Assembly (NCBI GenBank): GCA_013112585.1
Contig: JABFGH010000014.1
Coordinates: forward strand, 46,235 to 110,234
Direction of reading: 5' to 3'
From: Ignavibacteriota bacterium
GTDB taxonomy: Bacteria; Bacteroidota; Ignavibacteria; Ignavibacteriales; Melioribacteraceae
DNA: 64,000 nt
The translations under genes and the position numbers were made by a program. Under the pieces are notes generated by a model, which was not told the DNA's origin, made no database searches, and worked only from the letters and a program-made list of their open reading frames with translations. Positions 1 through 7,903 of the stretch are shown here, in pieces. How positions within the stretch are numbered: the stretch's first letter is position 1; the number at the start of each line of letters is the position of its first letter.

Positions 1-826
1 AAATTAGATTTGCTATCATCGGAATATCGGTAAGCATCACTTCGGTTGGGTTTTCCCCTTTGTTTTTTTTGAACACCAAATACATATACCTAAAAATTCC
101 GAATACAACAAAGATTGATGAATATACTAAATTTTCAGTATTAAAATATTCAACTGTTTTTTCAGCAACTGTATAAATGGCATAACACAAAATAACACAC
201 GCTGCCGTTATCGCCGAAATCTGATCGATAAACGTTAAGTTATACTCCCCTAACACCTTTCTGGTTTCGTGCTCTGAAATAAGAACTAATTCCGATCTCC
301 TTTTCATAACGGCAAGAAATACCGAAATAAACAAAGTAGTAAGAATTAACCAGCTTGAAATATAAATGTTTACTATTAAAGCTCCGCCGATTACACGTAA
401 CAAAAATCCTGATGATATACACGCCAGATCAACTATAACAACTTCTTTTAAGTATAGTGTGTAAAAAATATTTATAACAACATAAGCCGAAATAATAATT
501 ATGAATTCAGTATTCACAAAAAATGCAAATACCGAAACTATTATAATCAGCAAAACAATAATTGCTGCTGCTTCAATTTTTGAAACTGCCCCGCTTGCTA
601 TGGGACGAAACTTTTTTTTAGGATGCTTTCTATCCGCCTCTGCATCAAATAAATCGTTAAAAACATAAACCATGCTTGATGCAAAAGAAAAAGTTATAAA
701 TCCAATAAAAACTTGTAAAAGGTATTCTTGATCCAATAGATGTTTGGAAAAAATAAGAGGAACAAAAACAAAAACATTTTTAATCCAATGAGGAATGCGT
801 AAAAGTTTAAAATAATTTTTAATCAT
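1..826 (-). CDS. UbiA-family prenyltransferase, decaprenyl-phosphate phosphoribosyltransferase-like (3' end outside window)
   Basis: Integral-membrane prenyltransferase of the UbiA superfamily. The frame begins with ATG at 826 (residues [18 protein letters not shown]) and stays open to the window edge, giving about 275 residues of an expected 290-300. The family's first Asp motif is visible as NDLFDAEADRKHPKKKFRPI, which resembles the motif of mycobacterial decaprenyl-phosphate phosphoribosyltransferase (Rv3806c) more than that of quinone UbiA enzymes. Several hydrophobic helices follow, and a GENPTEVMLTD tail lies near the edge. The start overlaps the stop of the upstream mutase gene (TGATG), so translation is probably coupled. 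The exact acceptor (PRPP or another) is inference. Confidence 0.82.
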   Translation of the reverse strand, partial: MIKNYFKLLRIPHWIKNVFVFVPLIFSKHLLDQEYLLQVFIGFITFSFASSMVYVFNDLFDAEADRKHPKKKFRPIASGAVSKIEAAAIIVLLIIIVSVFAFFVNTEFIIIISAYVVINIFYTLYLKEVVIVDLACISSGFLLRVIGGALIVNIYISSWLILTTLFISVFLAVMKRRSELVLISEHETRKVLGEYNLTFIDQISAITAACVILCYAIYTVAEKTVEYFNTENLVYSSIFVVFGIFRYMYLVFKKNKGENPTEVMLTDIPMIANLI

Positions 827-2481
827 CAGAAAACAGCAGTTTCTTCATAAACTCCGAAAGGCTCTTTTAATACATTAACCATTTCGCCAAGAGTAACATA
901 ATTTTCAGCAGCCTCAATAAATACCGGCATTAAATTTTTACCATCAATAGCTGCTTGGTGTATATCACGCAGCGATTTTTCAACTTGATCATTATTTCTG
1001 CTCTGCTTCAGTTCATTTAACCGTTTCGCTTGTTTCTGTTCTACCTCCGGCGATATGGTTAAAATAGGAATTTCAATATCAGATTCATCTTCAACAAATT
1101 CATTAACGCCTACAACAAATTTATCTTTACGTTCCAATTCTTTTTGATAGCGATAAGCAGCGTCGGAAATTTCCTTTTGAAAATACCCGGCTTCAATTGC
1201 AGGAATAACTCCCCCAATTGAATCAATCTCGTCAAATATCTTATTCGCTTCTTCTTCCATTTGGTCTGTTAGCGATTCTACATAATAGCTGCCGCCTAAA
1301 GGATCAACAGTATTAATAACACCGGTTTCATAGGCTAACACCTGTTGTGTTCGGAGAGCAATTTTAACTGATTTTTCGCTCGGCAATGCAAGCGTTTCAT
1401 CCATAGAATTTGTGTGTAAAGATTGAGTTCCGCCCAATACACCAGCCATTGCCTGAAAAGCGGTACGAACAATATTATTTTCCGGCTGCTGTGCCGTTAA
1501 TGTGCAGCCCGCAGTTTGTGTATGAAAACGAAGCCACATTGATCTTTGATTTTTCGCTCCATACTTCTCTTTCATCCGTTTAGCAAATATTCTTCTTGCG
1601 GCTCGGTATTTTGCAATCTCTTCAAAAAAATCTAAATGAGAATTAAAGAAATATGAAATTCTCGGTGCAAAACTATCAATATCCAAACCTCGTTCAATAC
1701 AATCTTCAATGTATGCAAATCCATCTGCTAAAGTATATGCTAACTCCTGAACCGCAGTTGAACCGGCTTCCCTTATATGGTATCCGCTGACGGAAATCGG
1801 GTTCCACAGCGGAACTTCATTCATGCAGTATTCAACCATGTCGGTAATTATCCGCATAGAAGGACGCGGCGGATAAATAAATTCCTTTTGGGCAATGTAT
1901 TCTTTTAAGATGTCATTCTGCAAAGTACCGCGCAGCTTATCGAAACCAATACCTTGTTTTTTTGCAACTGCTAAATAGTATGCAAAAATCATTGCAGCGG
2001 GCGAGTTGATTGTCATTGATGTTGAAACTTTATCGAGAGGAATTTTATCGAAGAGTATTTCCATATCTTTAAGCGACGAAATCGATACTCCGCAAATGCC
2101 TACTTCACCTGCGCTTAATTCATCGTCAGCATCGTAGCCCATCAGCGTAGGCAGATCGAATGCGACTGATAAACCTGTTTGTCCGTGATCGAGTAAATAC
2201 TTAAAGCGTTCGTTGGTATCTTCAGGAGTTCCGAAACCTGCGAACTGACGCATTGTCCAGATCTTTCCGCGATACCCATTGGCATGTATTCCCCTTGTGT
2301 AAGGATACTGACCGGGGAATGATATATTGTTCATAAAACTTGAATCATCAACATCATCCGGTGTATAAAGTACTTTAATATCATTACCGGAAACCGAGGT
2401 AAATTTCATGCCGCTGGTTTTTGAATTTGCTGCGGTTTCAAAATATTGTTCAAACGCTTTTTTATACTCTTCTGAATTCAT
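826..2481 (-). CDS. B12-dependent acyl-CoA mutase large subunit, isobutyryl-CoA mutase-type active site
   Basis: Large (substrate-binding TIM-barrel) subunit of the methylmalonyl-CoA mutase family, 551 aa. It carries YPYTRG near residue 60, TMRQFAGF (76-83), [11 protein letters not shown] (102-112) and [10 protein letters not shown]. There is no C-terminal DxHxxG cobalamin domain, so a separate small B12 subunit must be encoded elsewhere. Genes of this kind are usually named methylmalonyl-CoA mutase, but the two residues that separate the activities read Phe80 and Gln198 here. That pair is the isobutyryl/n-butyryl-CoA mutase one. Methylmalonyl-CoA mutase has Tyr89 and Arg207 (P. shermanii numbering). 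ATG start with a GAAAGA element upstream. The stop overlaps the next gene's start. Confidence 0.88.
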   Translation of the reverse strand: MNSEEYKKAFEQYFETAANSKTSGMKFTSVSGNDIKVLYTPDDVDDSSFMNNISFPGQYPYTRGIHANGYRGKIWTMRQFAGFGTPEDTNERFKYLLDHGQTGLSVAFDLPTLMGYDADDELSAGEVGICGVSISSLKDMEILFDKIPLDKVSTSMTINSPAAMIFAYYLAVAKKQGIGFDKLRGTLQNDILKEYIAQKEFIYPPRPSMRIITDMVEYCMNEVPLWNPISVSGYHIREAGSTAVQELAYTLADGFAYIEDCIERGLDIDSFAPRISYFFNSHLDFFEEIAKYRAARRIFAKRMKEKYGAKNQRSMWLRFHTQTAGCTLTAQQPENNIVRTAFQAMAGVLGGTQSLHTNSMDETLALPSEKSVKIALRTQQVLAYETGVINTVDPLGGSYYVESLTDQMEEEANKIFDEIDSIGGVIPAIEAGYFQKEISDAAYRYQKELERKDKFVVGVNEFVEDESDIEIPILTISPEVEQKQAKRLNELKQSRNNDQVEKSLRDIHQAAIDGKNLMPVFIEAAENYVTLGEMVNVLKEPFGVYEETAVF

Positions 2482-2529
2482 AGACTATCTTTCATTTTGT
2501 TTTTGATTTAACAAGTATAATATAAATAA

Positions 2530-4389
2530 TTAAGTTCTTTCAAATCTTCTGTCAAGTTCCAACAAAGGTATTTTAACCACTATTGGTCTGCCATGCGGAC
2601 AAACATACGGCATAGAAGTAGCAAACAACTGATCCACAAGCAGACGCATTTCCTGTTCGTTAAGTTTATCGCCTGCTTTAATTGCTGCTTTACACGAATA
2701 CGATTTTGCGATATTATCCTGTACTTCTAATTTTTTTTCTAATTGATTTTTACGGTACTCATCAATTATTTCGTGAATCGTATTAACCTCGGTACCAATT
2801 TTAACATCCGAAGGAACACCGGTAATTTTAATAGTGTTCTTTTCTAAAAATTTTATTTCAAAACCAAGTTTGTTAAGATGAGGCTCAATCTCTTTTAAAA
2901 TTTCATAATCGCCCAAATCAACTTTAACAGTATGCGAAAATAATAACTGCTGCGAAAACGGCATATCGGCTTCAAGTGCTTTCAATGCTTTTTCATAAAG
3001 AATTCTCTCATGCGCCACGTGAGAATCAATAATCATCAATCCGCTTTTAATTTGTGTTAAAATATATTTTTTATGAAGTAAAACAATAAATGCCGATTCC
3101 AGCTTTTCGCCGCTTTGTGCGGTTATATCAGCATTCCGCTCGTGGTAAACCTCTTTAGGGATTTCTTCAAAAGGATTGGATACGGGGCTGGCAGGCGAAT
3201 TCTTTTTTATCTCTTCATTAAGTGTTGAAAAGAGCATTTCAATATCATCGGAGTTATAAATTCCTTCATCAGATTTGTAGCTCCTCCCAAACGAAGGTCT
3301 ATCTGAAAAATCATCTTTATTAGACCTGCTGAATTTTTGGATATTTAATTTTTCTCTTTCAACATTTCGTTCATTAAAACTCATAGTAGGCACCAGGTCA
3401 TAAGTACCAAGCCCCTTTTTAACAACCGCATGAATCAGTGAGTAGATTGTCTTTTCATCTTCAAACTTTACTTCAAGTTTTGTTGGGTGTACATTTACAT
3501 CAACTTTGGATGGGTTAAGCGTAAGATAAATAAGATAAAACGGATACTGACCTTTTTCTAAAACATTTTCGTAAGCGGAGTAAACAGCGTGACTAATTAC
3601 CTTACTCTGCACATATCTGCCATTAATAAATAAATATTGATCTGCCCTTGACTTGCTTAAGAAGGTAGGTTTTGCAGCATAACCGGTTACACTGATAAAA
3701 TTTGTTTCTTCTTTCAATTCAACTACAGCATCTAAAATATTATCGGCAATTACAGCTTGAACCCTCTCCTCTCTTGTGGCAGCGGGAAAATCATATATTA
3801 AATTATCATCATTAAAAAGTTTAAATGAAGTTTCATTTTGACTGAGAGAAATCCGCTTGAATGTTTCAACAATGTGTTTCAGTTCGGTTGCATTCGACTT
3901 CAAAAAATTTCTGCGTGCGGGTGTGTTGTAAAATAAATTTTTTACTGCAACCGAAGTCCCTTTCGGAAAAGAACCTTTTTCTTTTACAATTGTTAATCTA
4001 TCATCATTTTTAATTGAGGTACCAATTTCCTCATCACGCTGCTCTGTATTAATTTCAAACTGACTTACTGAAGCAATAGAACTCAGTGCCTCGCCTCTAA
4101 ATCCGAATGTACTGATTGCATCCAAATCCTTGTAATCAATTATTTTACTGGTAGCATGCCGGTGAATACAAATCTCAACATCTTCCTCCGACATGCCAAT
4201 TCCATCATCAACAACTTGAATGAGTGATTTACCTGCTCTTTTAATATAAACTTCAACAATCGATGCTTCTGCATCAAGTGCATTTTCCATTAATTCCTTA
4301 ACTACAGATTCGGGTCTTTGTACAACTTCGCCGGCGGCTATTTTATTTGTTGTATTCTCCGGCAGTATTTTGATCTTCTGATGTGTCAT
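2530..4389 (-). CDS. mutL: DNA mismatch repair endonuclease MutL
   Basis: MutL couples MutS mismatch recognition to strand incision. The 619-aa protein has the three GHKL ATPase motifs near the N-terminus: ENALDA, DDGIGM and RGEALSSI. A poorly conserved linker (about 330-430) leads to a C-terminal dimerisation/endonuclease domain. The metal-binding endonuclease motif is present in variant form (DSHVAHERILYE, matching the DxHxxxxExxxxE spacing), and the C-terminal CPHGRP motif is intact. It should therefore be a nicking MutL, as in organisms without MutH. It starts at ATG 4389 and ends 48 bp before the mutase gene. Confidence 0.97.
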   Translation of the reverse strand: MTHQKIKILPENTTNKIAAGEVVQRPESVVKELMENALDAEASIVEVYIKRAGKSLIQVVDDGIGMSEEDVEICIHRHATSKIIDYKDLDAISTFGFRGEALSSIASVSQFEINTEQRDEEIGTSIKNDDRLTIVKEKGSFPKGTSVAVKNLFYNTPARRNFLKSNATELKHIVETFKRISLSQNETSFKLFNDDNLIYDFPAATREERVQAVIADNILDAVVELKEETNFISVTGYAAKPTFLSKSRADQYLFINGRYVQSKVISHAVYSAYENVLEKGQYPFYLIYLTLNPSKVDVNVHPTKLEVKFEDEKTIYSLIHAVVKKGLGTYDLVPTMSFNERNVEREKLNIQKFSRSNKDDFSDRPSFGRSYKSDEGIYNSDDIEMLFSTLNEEIKKNSPASPVSNPFEEIPKEVYHERNADITAQSGEKLESAFIVLLHKKYILTQIKSGLMIIDSHVAHERILYEKALKALEADMPFSQQLLFSHTVKVDLGDYEILKEIEPHLNKLGFEIKFLEKNTIKITGVPSDVKIGTEVNTIHEIIDEYRKNQLEKKLEVQDNIAKSYSCKAAIKAGDKLNEQEMRLLVDQLFATSMPYVCPHGRPIVVKIPLLELDRRFERT

Positions 4390-4448
4390 TATTCTCTTGT
4401 TAGGTAAATATTATTAGGTAAGTAAAATAAATAAATAAATCGTTAAAG

Positions 4449-4925
4449 TTAAATTCTGGTATAGGTATTAACTTCAAATTCATCATATTTTTTTCTATCG
4501 GTTATTTCCCAAATACTTTCATCAATTTCAGGAAAAAAAGCATCGCCCTCAGCATTCATATTCACTCGTGATATTATCATTTCATCGGCGTAGTCCATTC
4601 CAATTTTATATATTTCGCCTCCGCCGATAATAAAAACTTTATTAGTATTAAGTTCTTCGGCAAATTTCAAAGCATCATCAAAGTTCGGAAAAAGTTTTAC
4701 TTGTTCATAATCTACCTTATAGTTTTTATTGCGTGTTATAACCAAATGCTCTCTGCCCGGCAGCGGTTTGCCGAATGACTCATAAGTTTTTCTGCCCATT
4801 ATCAGCGGGTATCCGAGAGTTGTATTTTTAAAATGTCTAAAATCTTCGGGTAATTTCCATGGTAGTTCACCCTTAATTCCAATTACATCATTTAACGAAA
4901 CTGCAGCTATAATTATTTTTTTCAA
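4449..4925 (-). CDS. folA: Dihydrofolate reductase
   Basis: Reduces dihydrofolate to tetrahydrofolate with NADPH. At 158 aa it has normal chromosomal DHFR length. Family landmarks are the N-terminal IIAAVSLNDVIG segment, ELPWKLPEDFRHFK with the catalytic acidic residue, the IMGRKTYESFG nucleotide-binding helix and VFIIGGGEIY. The start is TTG at 4925 with an AGAAGA element upstream. It lies in the same strand block as thymidylate synthase (5328-6167), whose dihydrofolate product it recycles; a small PEGA lipoprotein gene lies between them. Confidence 0.96.
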   Translation of the reverse strand: MKKIIIAAVSLNDVIGIKGELPWKLPEDFRHFKNTTLGYPLIMGRKTYESFGKPLPGREHLVITRNKNYKVDYEQVKLFPNFDDALKFAEELNTNKVFIIGGGEIYKIGMDYADEMIISRVNMNAEGDAFFPEIDESIWEITDRKKYDEFEVNTYTRI

Positions 4926-4933
4926 TTTGTCTT

Positions 4934-5242
4934 CTATTTTTTACTTAAACTTACTTCAATTGATGAACTTCCGTTCGCTTGAACGATTTTAACTATTGTG
5001 GTATCCGCATAACCATCTAATTTTAAGGTAACAGGATAACTACCGGGATCAAGATTCACAAAAACATAAGGCGTCTTTTTGTCAGTGTTCTCATTATGGA
5101 GAAATATTAAAGCTCCTTCCGGCTGGGAATCGACACTTATGCTGCCTACAAATTTATTTTCGTTTTCAAATTCAACTATATCTTCTCTGCATGAAACTAT
5201 TACAAAGAATAAAAAAAGTACTGTAAACCTGGCTATTTTCAT
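4934..5242 (-). CDS. PEGA-domain lipoprotein
   Basis: A 102-aa envelope protein with a hydrophobic signal peptide ending in a lipobox (FVIVSC, Cys18), so it is probably lipid-anchored. Residues 32-102 form one PEGA repeat (SISVDSQPEGALIFL, then DPGSYPVTLKLDGY), a small beta domain common in surface proteins of this group. It is placed between folA and thyA, 8 bp upstream of folA, but the domain gives no link to folate metabolism. Its specific role is unknown. Confidence 0.85.
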   Translation of the reverse strand: MKIARFTVLFLFFVIVSCREDIVEFENENKFVGSISVDSQPEGALIFLHNENTDKKTPYVFVNLDPGSYPVTLKLDGYADTTIVKIVQANGSSSIEVSLSKK

Positions 5243-5327
5243 TGTATTTTTTCATCCCCAATATTTTTAGTAGAAAACTACAAGATATCTTAAAATAATC
5301 AAGTTAATACTTTTGGACTAAAATTAT

Positions 5328-6167
5328 TTAAACAGCGACTTCAAATTTTAGTTTTCCATGACTTTTATAATCGATTAATTCAAAGTCATCAAATGTCAAA
5401 TCATCGATTGGTCTATCAGCGATTTTCAATTTGGGTAATTCTAAAGGTTCTCTTTTAATCTGTTCTTTAATTACATCTACGTGATCATACTTATACAAAT
5501 CCGTTCCTTTATCGGCGATGTAAATATGAGCATCGACAATTGTATGAGCGAGGTAACCTAATTGCAGATTTGTTTCCCGGGCAATAATTTGCGTGAGTAA
5601 GGAATAAGCTGCAAGATTAAAAGGAATACCAAGCGCAATATCGCCGGAGCGCTGGGTTAAATGACAGTTTAATTTGCCGTCGTTTACATTAAATGTATAA
5701 GTGTAATGGCACGGAGGCAGCTTGCTGTGTATTGCATTACCGGGCTCCCAAGCCGAGACTACTAATCTGCGGCTATTAGGATTTTTGCGTATCTCATTAA
5801 TAACATACGCTATTTGGTCAATCTCTTTAACTTTCCAATTCCCATCCGCATCTTTTTGAGCGCTCGGGAAATGCCGCCAATAGTAACCATAAGCTGTTTC
5901 TAAATTTCCCTCTTCATCTGCCCATGCATCCCAAATTTTTGTATGCTTGCGTAAATTTCTTATATGATTTTCACCGGATAAATACCACAGCACCTCATAC
6001 AGTAAGGAATTCCAATACATTTTTTTTGTAGTCAAAAGAGGAAAACCTTTGCTCAGGTCAACTTTATAAAATGCTCCGAAGTATGAAAGTGTATCAATCC
6101 CGGTTCTTGATTTTTTTCTTACACCTTCATCTAAAACTAATTTAACTAAATCTAAATACTGCTTCAT
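5328..6167 (-). CDS. thyA: Thymidylate synthase ThyA
   Basis: Makes dTMP from dUMP using methylene-tetrahydrofolate. 279 aa, slightly longer than E. coli ThyA (264). The catalytic cysteine is in LPPCHYTYTF, the phosphate-binding arginines in RRLVVSAWEP and QRSGDIALGIPFN, and the C-terminal region (LKFEVAV) is complete. ATG start at 6167. It is 12 bp downstream of the glycerate kinase gene, so probably co-transcribed with it. The PEGA lipoprotein and folA follow. Confidence 0.97.
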   Translation of the reverse strand: MKQYLDLVKLVLDEGVRKKSRTGIDTLSYFGAFYKVDLSKGFPLLTTKKMYWNSLLYEVLWYLSGENHIRNLRKHTKIWDAWADEEGNLETAYGYYWRHFPSAQKDADGNWKVKEIDQIAYVINEIRKNPNSRRLVVSAWEPGNAIHSKLPPCHYTYTFNVNDGKLNCHLTQRSGDIALGIPFNLAAYSLLTQIIARETNLQLGYLAHTIVDAHIYIADKGTDLYKYDHVDVIKEQIKREPLELPKLKIADRPIDDLTFDDFELIDYKSHGKLKFEVAV

Positions 6168-6179
6168 AAAACCTATCTT

Positions 6180-7322
6180 CTAATTTTTGTTTAATATTTT
6201 TATTATTTCTTTTACTCCCAGCTCAACTCCTAATTCAATATTGTTTAGTGATTCTTCTTTCGACTTAAAATATTTAACCAGTTCAACAATATTGATTTCC
6301 GGAAGCTTTGATTTATCAACATCAGCGATGCCGCATAACACGAATCGTTTTGAACCGGATCCCTTAAATTCATCAAGCACTATCATTGCACCTTTTGACA
6401 ACAATGATTGATTATCGAACTTACCTTCTCCGGTAATTACGATGTCGAATTTATATTTTTCATTATTAATACCCAAATCATTTTGAATAAATTGCGTAGC
6501 AGTTTTTGTTTTCGCATCAAAAAATATTTGTAATCCGGCTGCTAATCCCCCTCCTGCACCCGATAGAGATTCCATTTTTTCATCATTTATATTCAACTTT
6601 GATAAAATATTTTCAAATCCTTTTTCCGCAATCTTCAATTCATTTTTTTTCAATCCTTTTTGAAAACCAAATGTCTTTACTGCGCCATTTACACCAAGCA
6701 ACGGATTTTCAACATCTAATATTAATTCAAGATTAAAAGGCAAATTGGGCTTTTGCCAAATTATTTTTTCTGTCATACTAAAATTATGAGGCAAAACATT
6801 TAGCGTGCTCCCATTTTTATCAAGCAATTCCAAACCAAAAATTTCGCATACGCCAAGTCCCAGATCACTTGTACCCGTTCCGCCTACTCCTATAACTACT
6901 TTCTCAATATCCAGTTTTATACTGTTGCATTGCCCGGCTAAATGTTTTAACAATTCCCCTATTCCAATTGAAGAAAGCTTCATCGGATTTCTTTTATCAG
7001 CGGGAATTAAATTTAATCCTAAAATAAGTGCCGATTCAACATACACAGTTTTTGAATTTAGACCATATCCAAAGGGACAATTAATATTTGTTTCCAAATA
7101 AGGTGCAGTCAGGTTTATTGAATGAGTGGTTAGATTAAATTTTTTAACGCAGACTTCTAAAAATCCATCACCCCCATCGGAAATTGGGATAATTGTAAAA
7201 GAGAAATTCTTCTTTATTTTTTCAGGTAAAATTTTATTAAAGGAGGTAAAAATAAGATTAGAAATAATTACTGAAGTTGAACTTTCCTTAAAACTATTGG
7301 GTGCTATTAATACATTTACCAT
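6180..7322 (-). CDS. Glycerate kinase (GlxK/GckA type I family)
   Basis: Phosphorylates D-glycerate, feeding serine or glyoxylate-derived carbon into glycolysis. 380 aa, the usual length for the Gly_kinase family (PF02595). Recognisable segments are the N-terminal VLIAPNSFKESSTS, ISDGGDGFLEV, VGGTGTSDLGLGVCEIFG, ESLSGAGGGLAAGL and DIVITGEGKFDNQS. Whether the product is 2- or 3-phosphoglycerate cannot be read from the sequence. Only 3 bp separate it from the HIT gene upstream, which indicates an operon. Confidence 0.93.
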   Translation of the reverse strand: MVNVLIAPNSFKESSTSVIISNLIFTSFNKILPEKIKKNFSFTIIPISDGGDGFLEVCVKKFNLTTHSINLTAPYLETNINCPFGYGLNSKTVYVESALILGLNLIPADKRNPMKLSSIGIGELLKHLAGQCNSIKLDIEKVVIGVGGTGTSDLGLGVCEIFGLELLDKNGSTLNVLPHNFSMTEKIIWQKPNLPFNLELILDVENPLLGVNGAVKTFGFQKGLKKNELKIAEKGFENILSKLNINDEKMESLSGAGGGLAAGLQIFFDAKTKTATQFIQNDLGINNEKYKFDIVITGEGKFDNQSLLSKGAMIVLDEFKGSGSKRFVLCGIADVDKSKLPEINIVELVKYFKSKEESLNNIELGVELGVKEIIKILNKN

Positions 7323-7325
7323 TTT

Positions 7326-7841
7326 TTAAATATTTTTATCCAACAGCAAATTAAACATTTTAACCAGCTCATTTTTGGAGCGCTTCAAATCTTGCGAAAT
7401 AACTTTTACTTCGCCTAATGCAGGCATAAAATTAGTGTCTCCATTCCATCTCGGCAGCACATGAAAATGTATATGTTCATCGATACCAGCCCCGGCAGCT
7501 TTACCTAAATTTGCCCCAATATTAAATCCATGCGGTTTCATTATTTTCCGCTGAGCAGTAATTGTTAATTTTATTAAATCATTTACCTCAGCTAGTTCTT
7601 CTGAAGTTAATTCAATATAATCTGCTACATGTCTTTTGGGAACAACCATCAAATGACCATTATTGTAAGGATAAAGATTCAAAATTATAAATACCTTTTT
7701 ACCTTCAAAAACTTTAAGATTATCATCCGACACTACATCAGCATCAACAGCAGCGCAGAAGATACATGATTTATCATCTTCATTTTTCGACTTAAAAGAT
7801 TCAATATAATGTGAACGCCAGGGCGACCAAAGCTTTTCCAT
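7326..7841 (-). CDS. HIT-family hydrolase (AP4A phosphorylase-like)
   Basis: Histidine-triad nucleotide hydrolase or transferase, 171 aa. The triad is HIHFHVLPRW and the N-terminus (MEKLWSPWRSHYI, then CIFC) is that of the Fhit/AP4A phosphorylase-like branch. NNGHLMVVPKRHV is the strand before the helix. Likely substrates are dinucleoside polyphosphates or nucleotide phosphoramidates, by family only. The ATG at 7841 follows an AGAGGT ribosome site. That site begins just after the T-tract of the hairpin at 7855-7882, so most transcripts from the EF-G gene may stop before this gene. Confidence 0.92.
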   Translation of the reverse strand: MEKLWSPWRSHYIESFKSKNEDDKSCIFCAAVDADVVSDDNLKVFEGKKVFIILNLYPYNNGHLMVVPKRHVADYIELTSEELAEVNDLIKLTITAQRKIMKPHGFNIGANLGKAAGAGIDEHIHFHVLPRWNGDTNFMPALGEVKVISQDLKRSKNELVKMFNLLLDKNI

Positions 7842-7854
7842 TTAGACCTCTATA

Positions 7855-7882
7855 AATAAAAAAGGCGGAAGAAACTTCCGCC
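7855..7882 (-). terminator. Intrinsic terminator or attenuator after the EF-G-like gene
   Basis: Perfect 8-bp stem: GGCGGAAG at 7864-7871 and CTTCCGCC at 7875-7882 with a 3-nt loop. Read on the minus strand it is followed by TTTTTTATTT. It lies between the EF-G-like gene and the HIT gene. The HIT ribosome site lies directly downstream, so this could meter read-through into the HIT-glxK-thyA set. Confidence 0.88.
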
Positions 7883-7903
7883 CTAAAAAATAGTTAAATA
7901 CTT

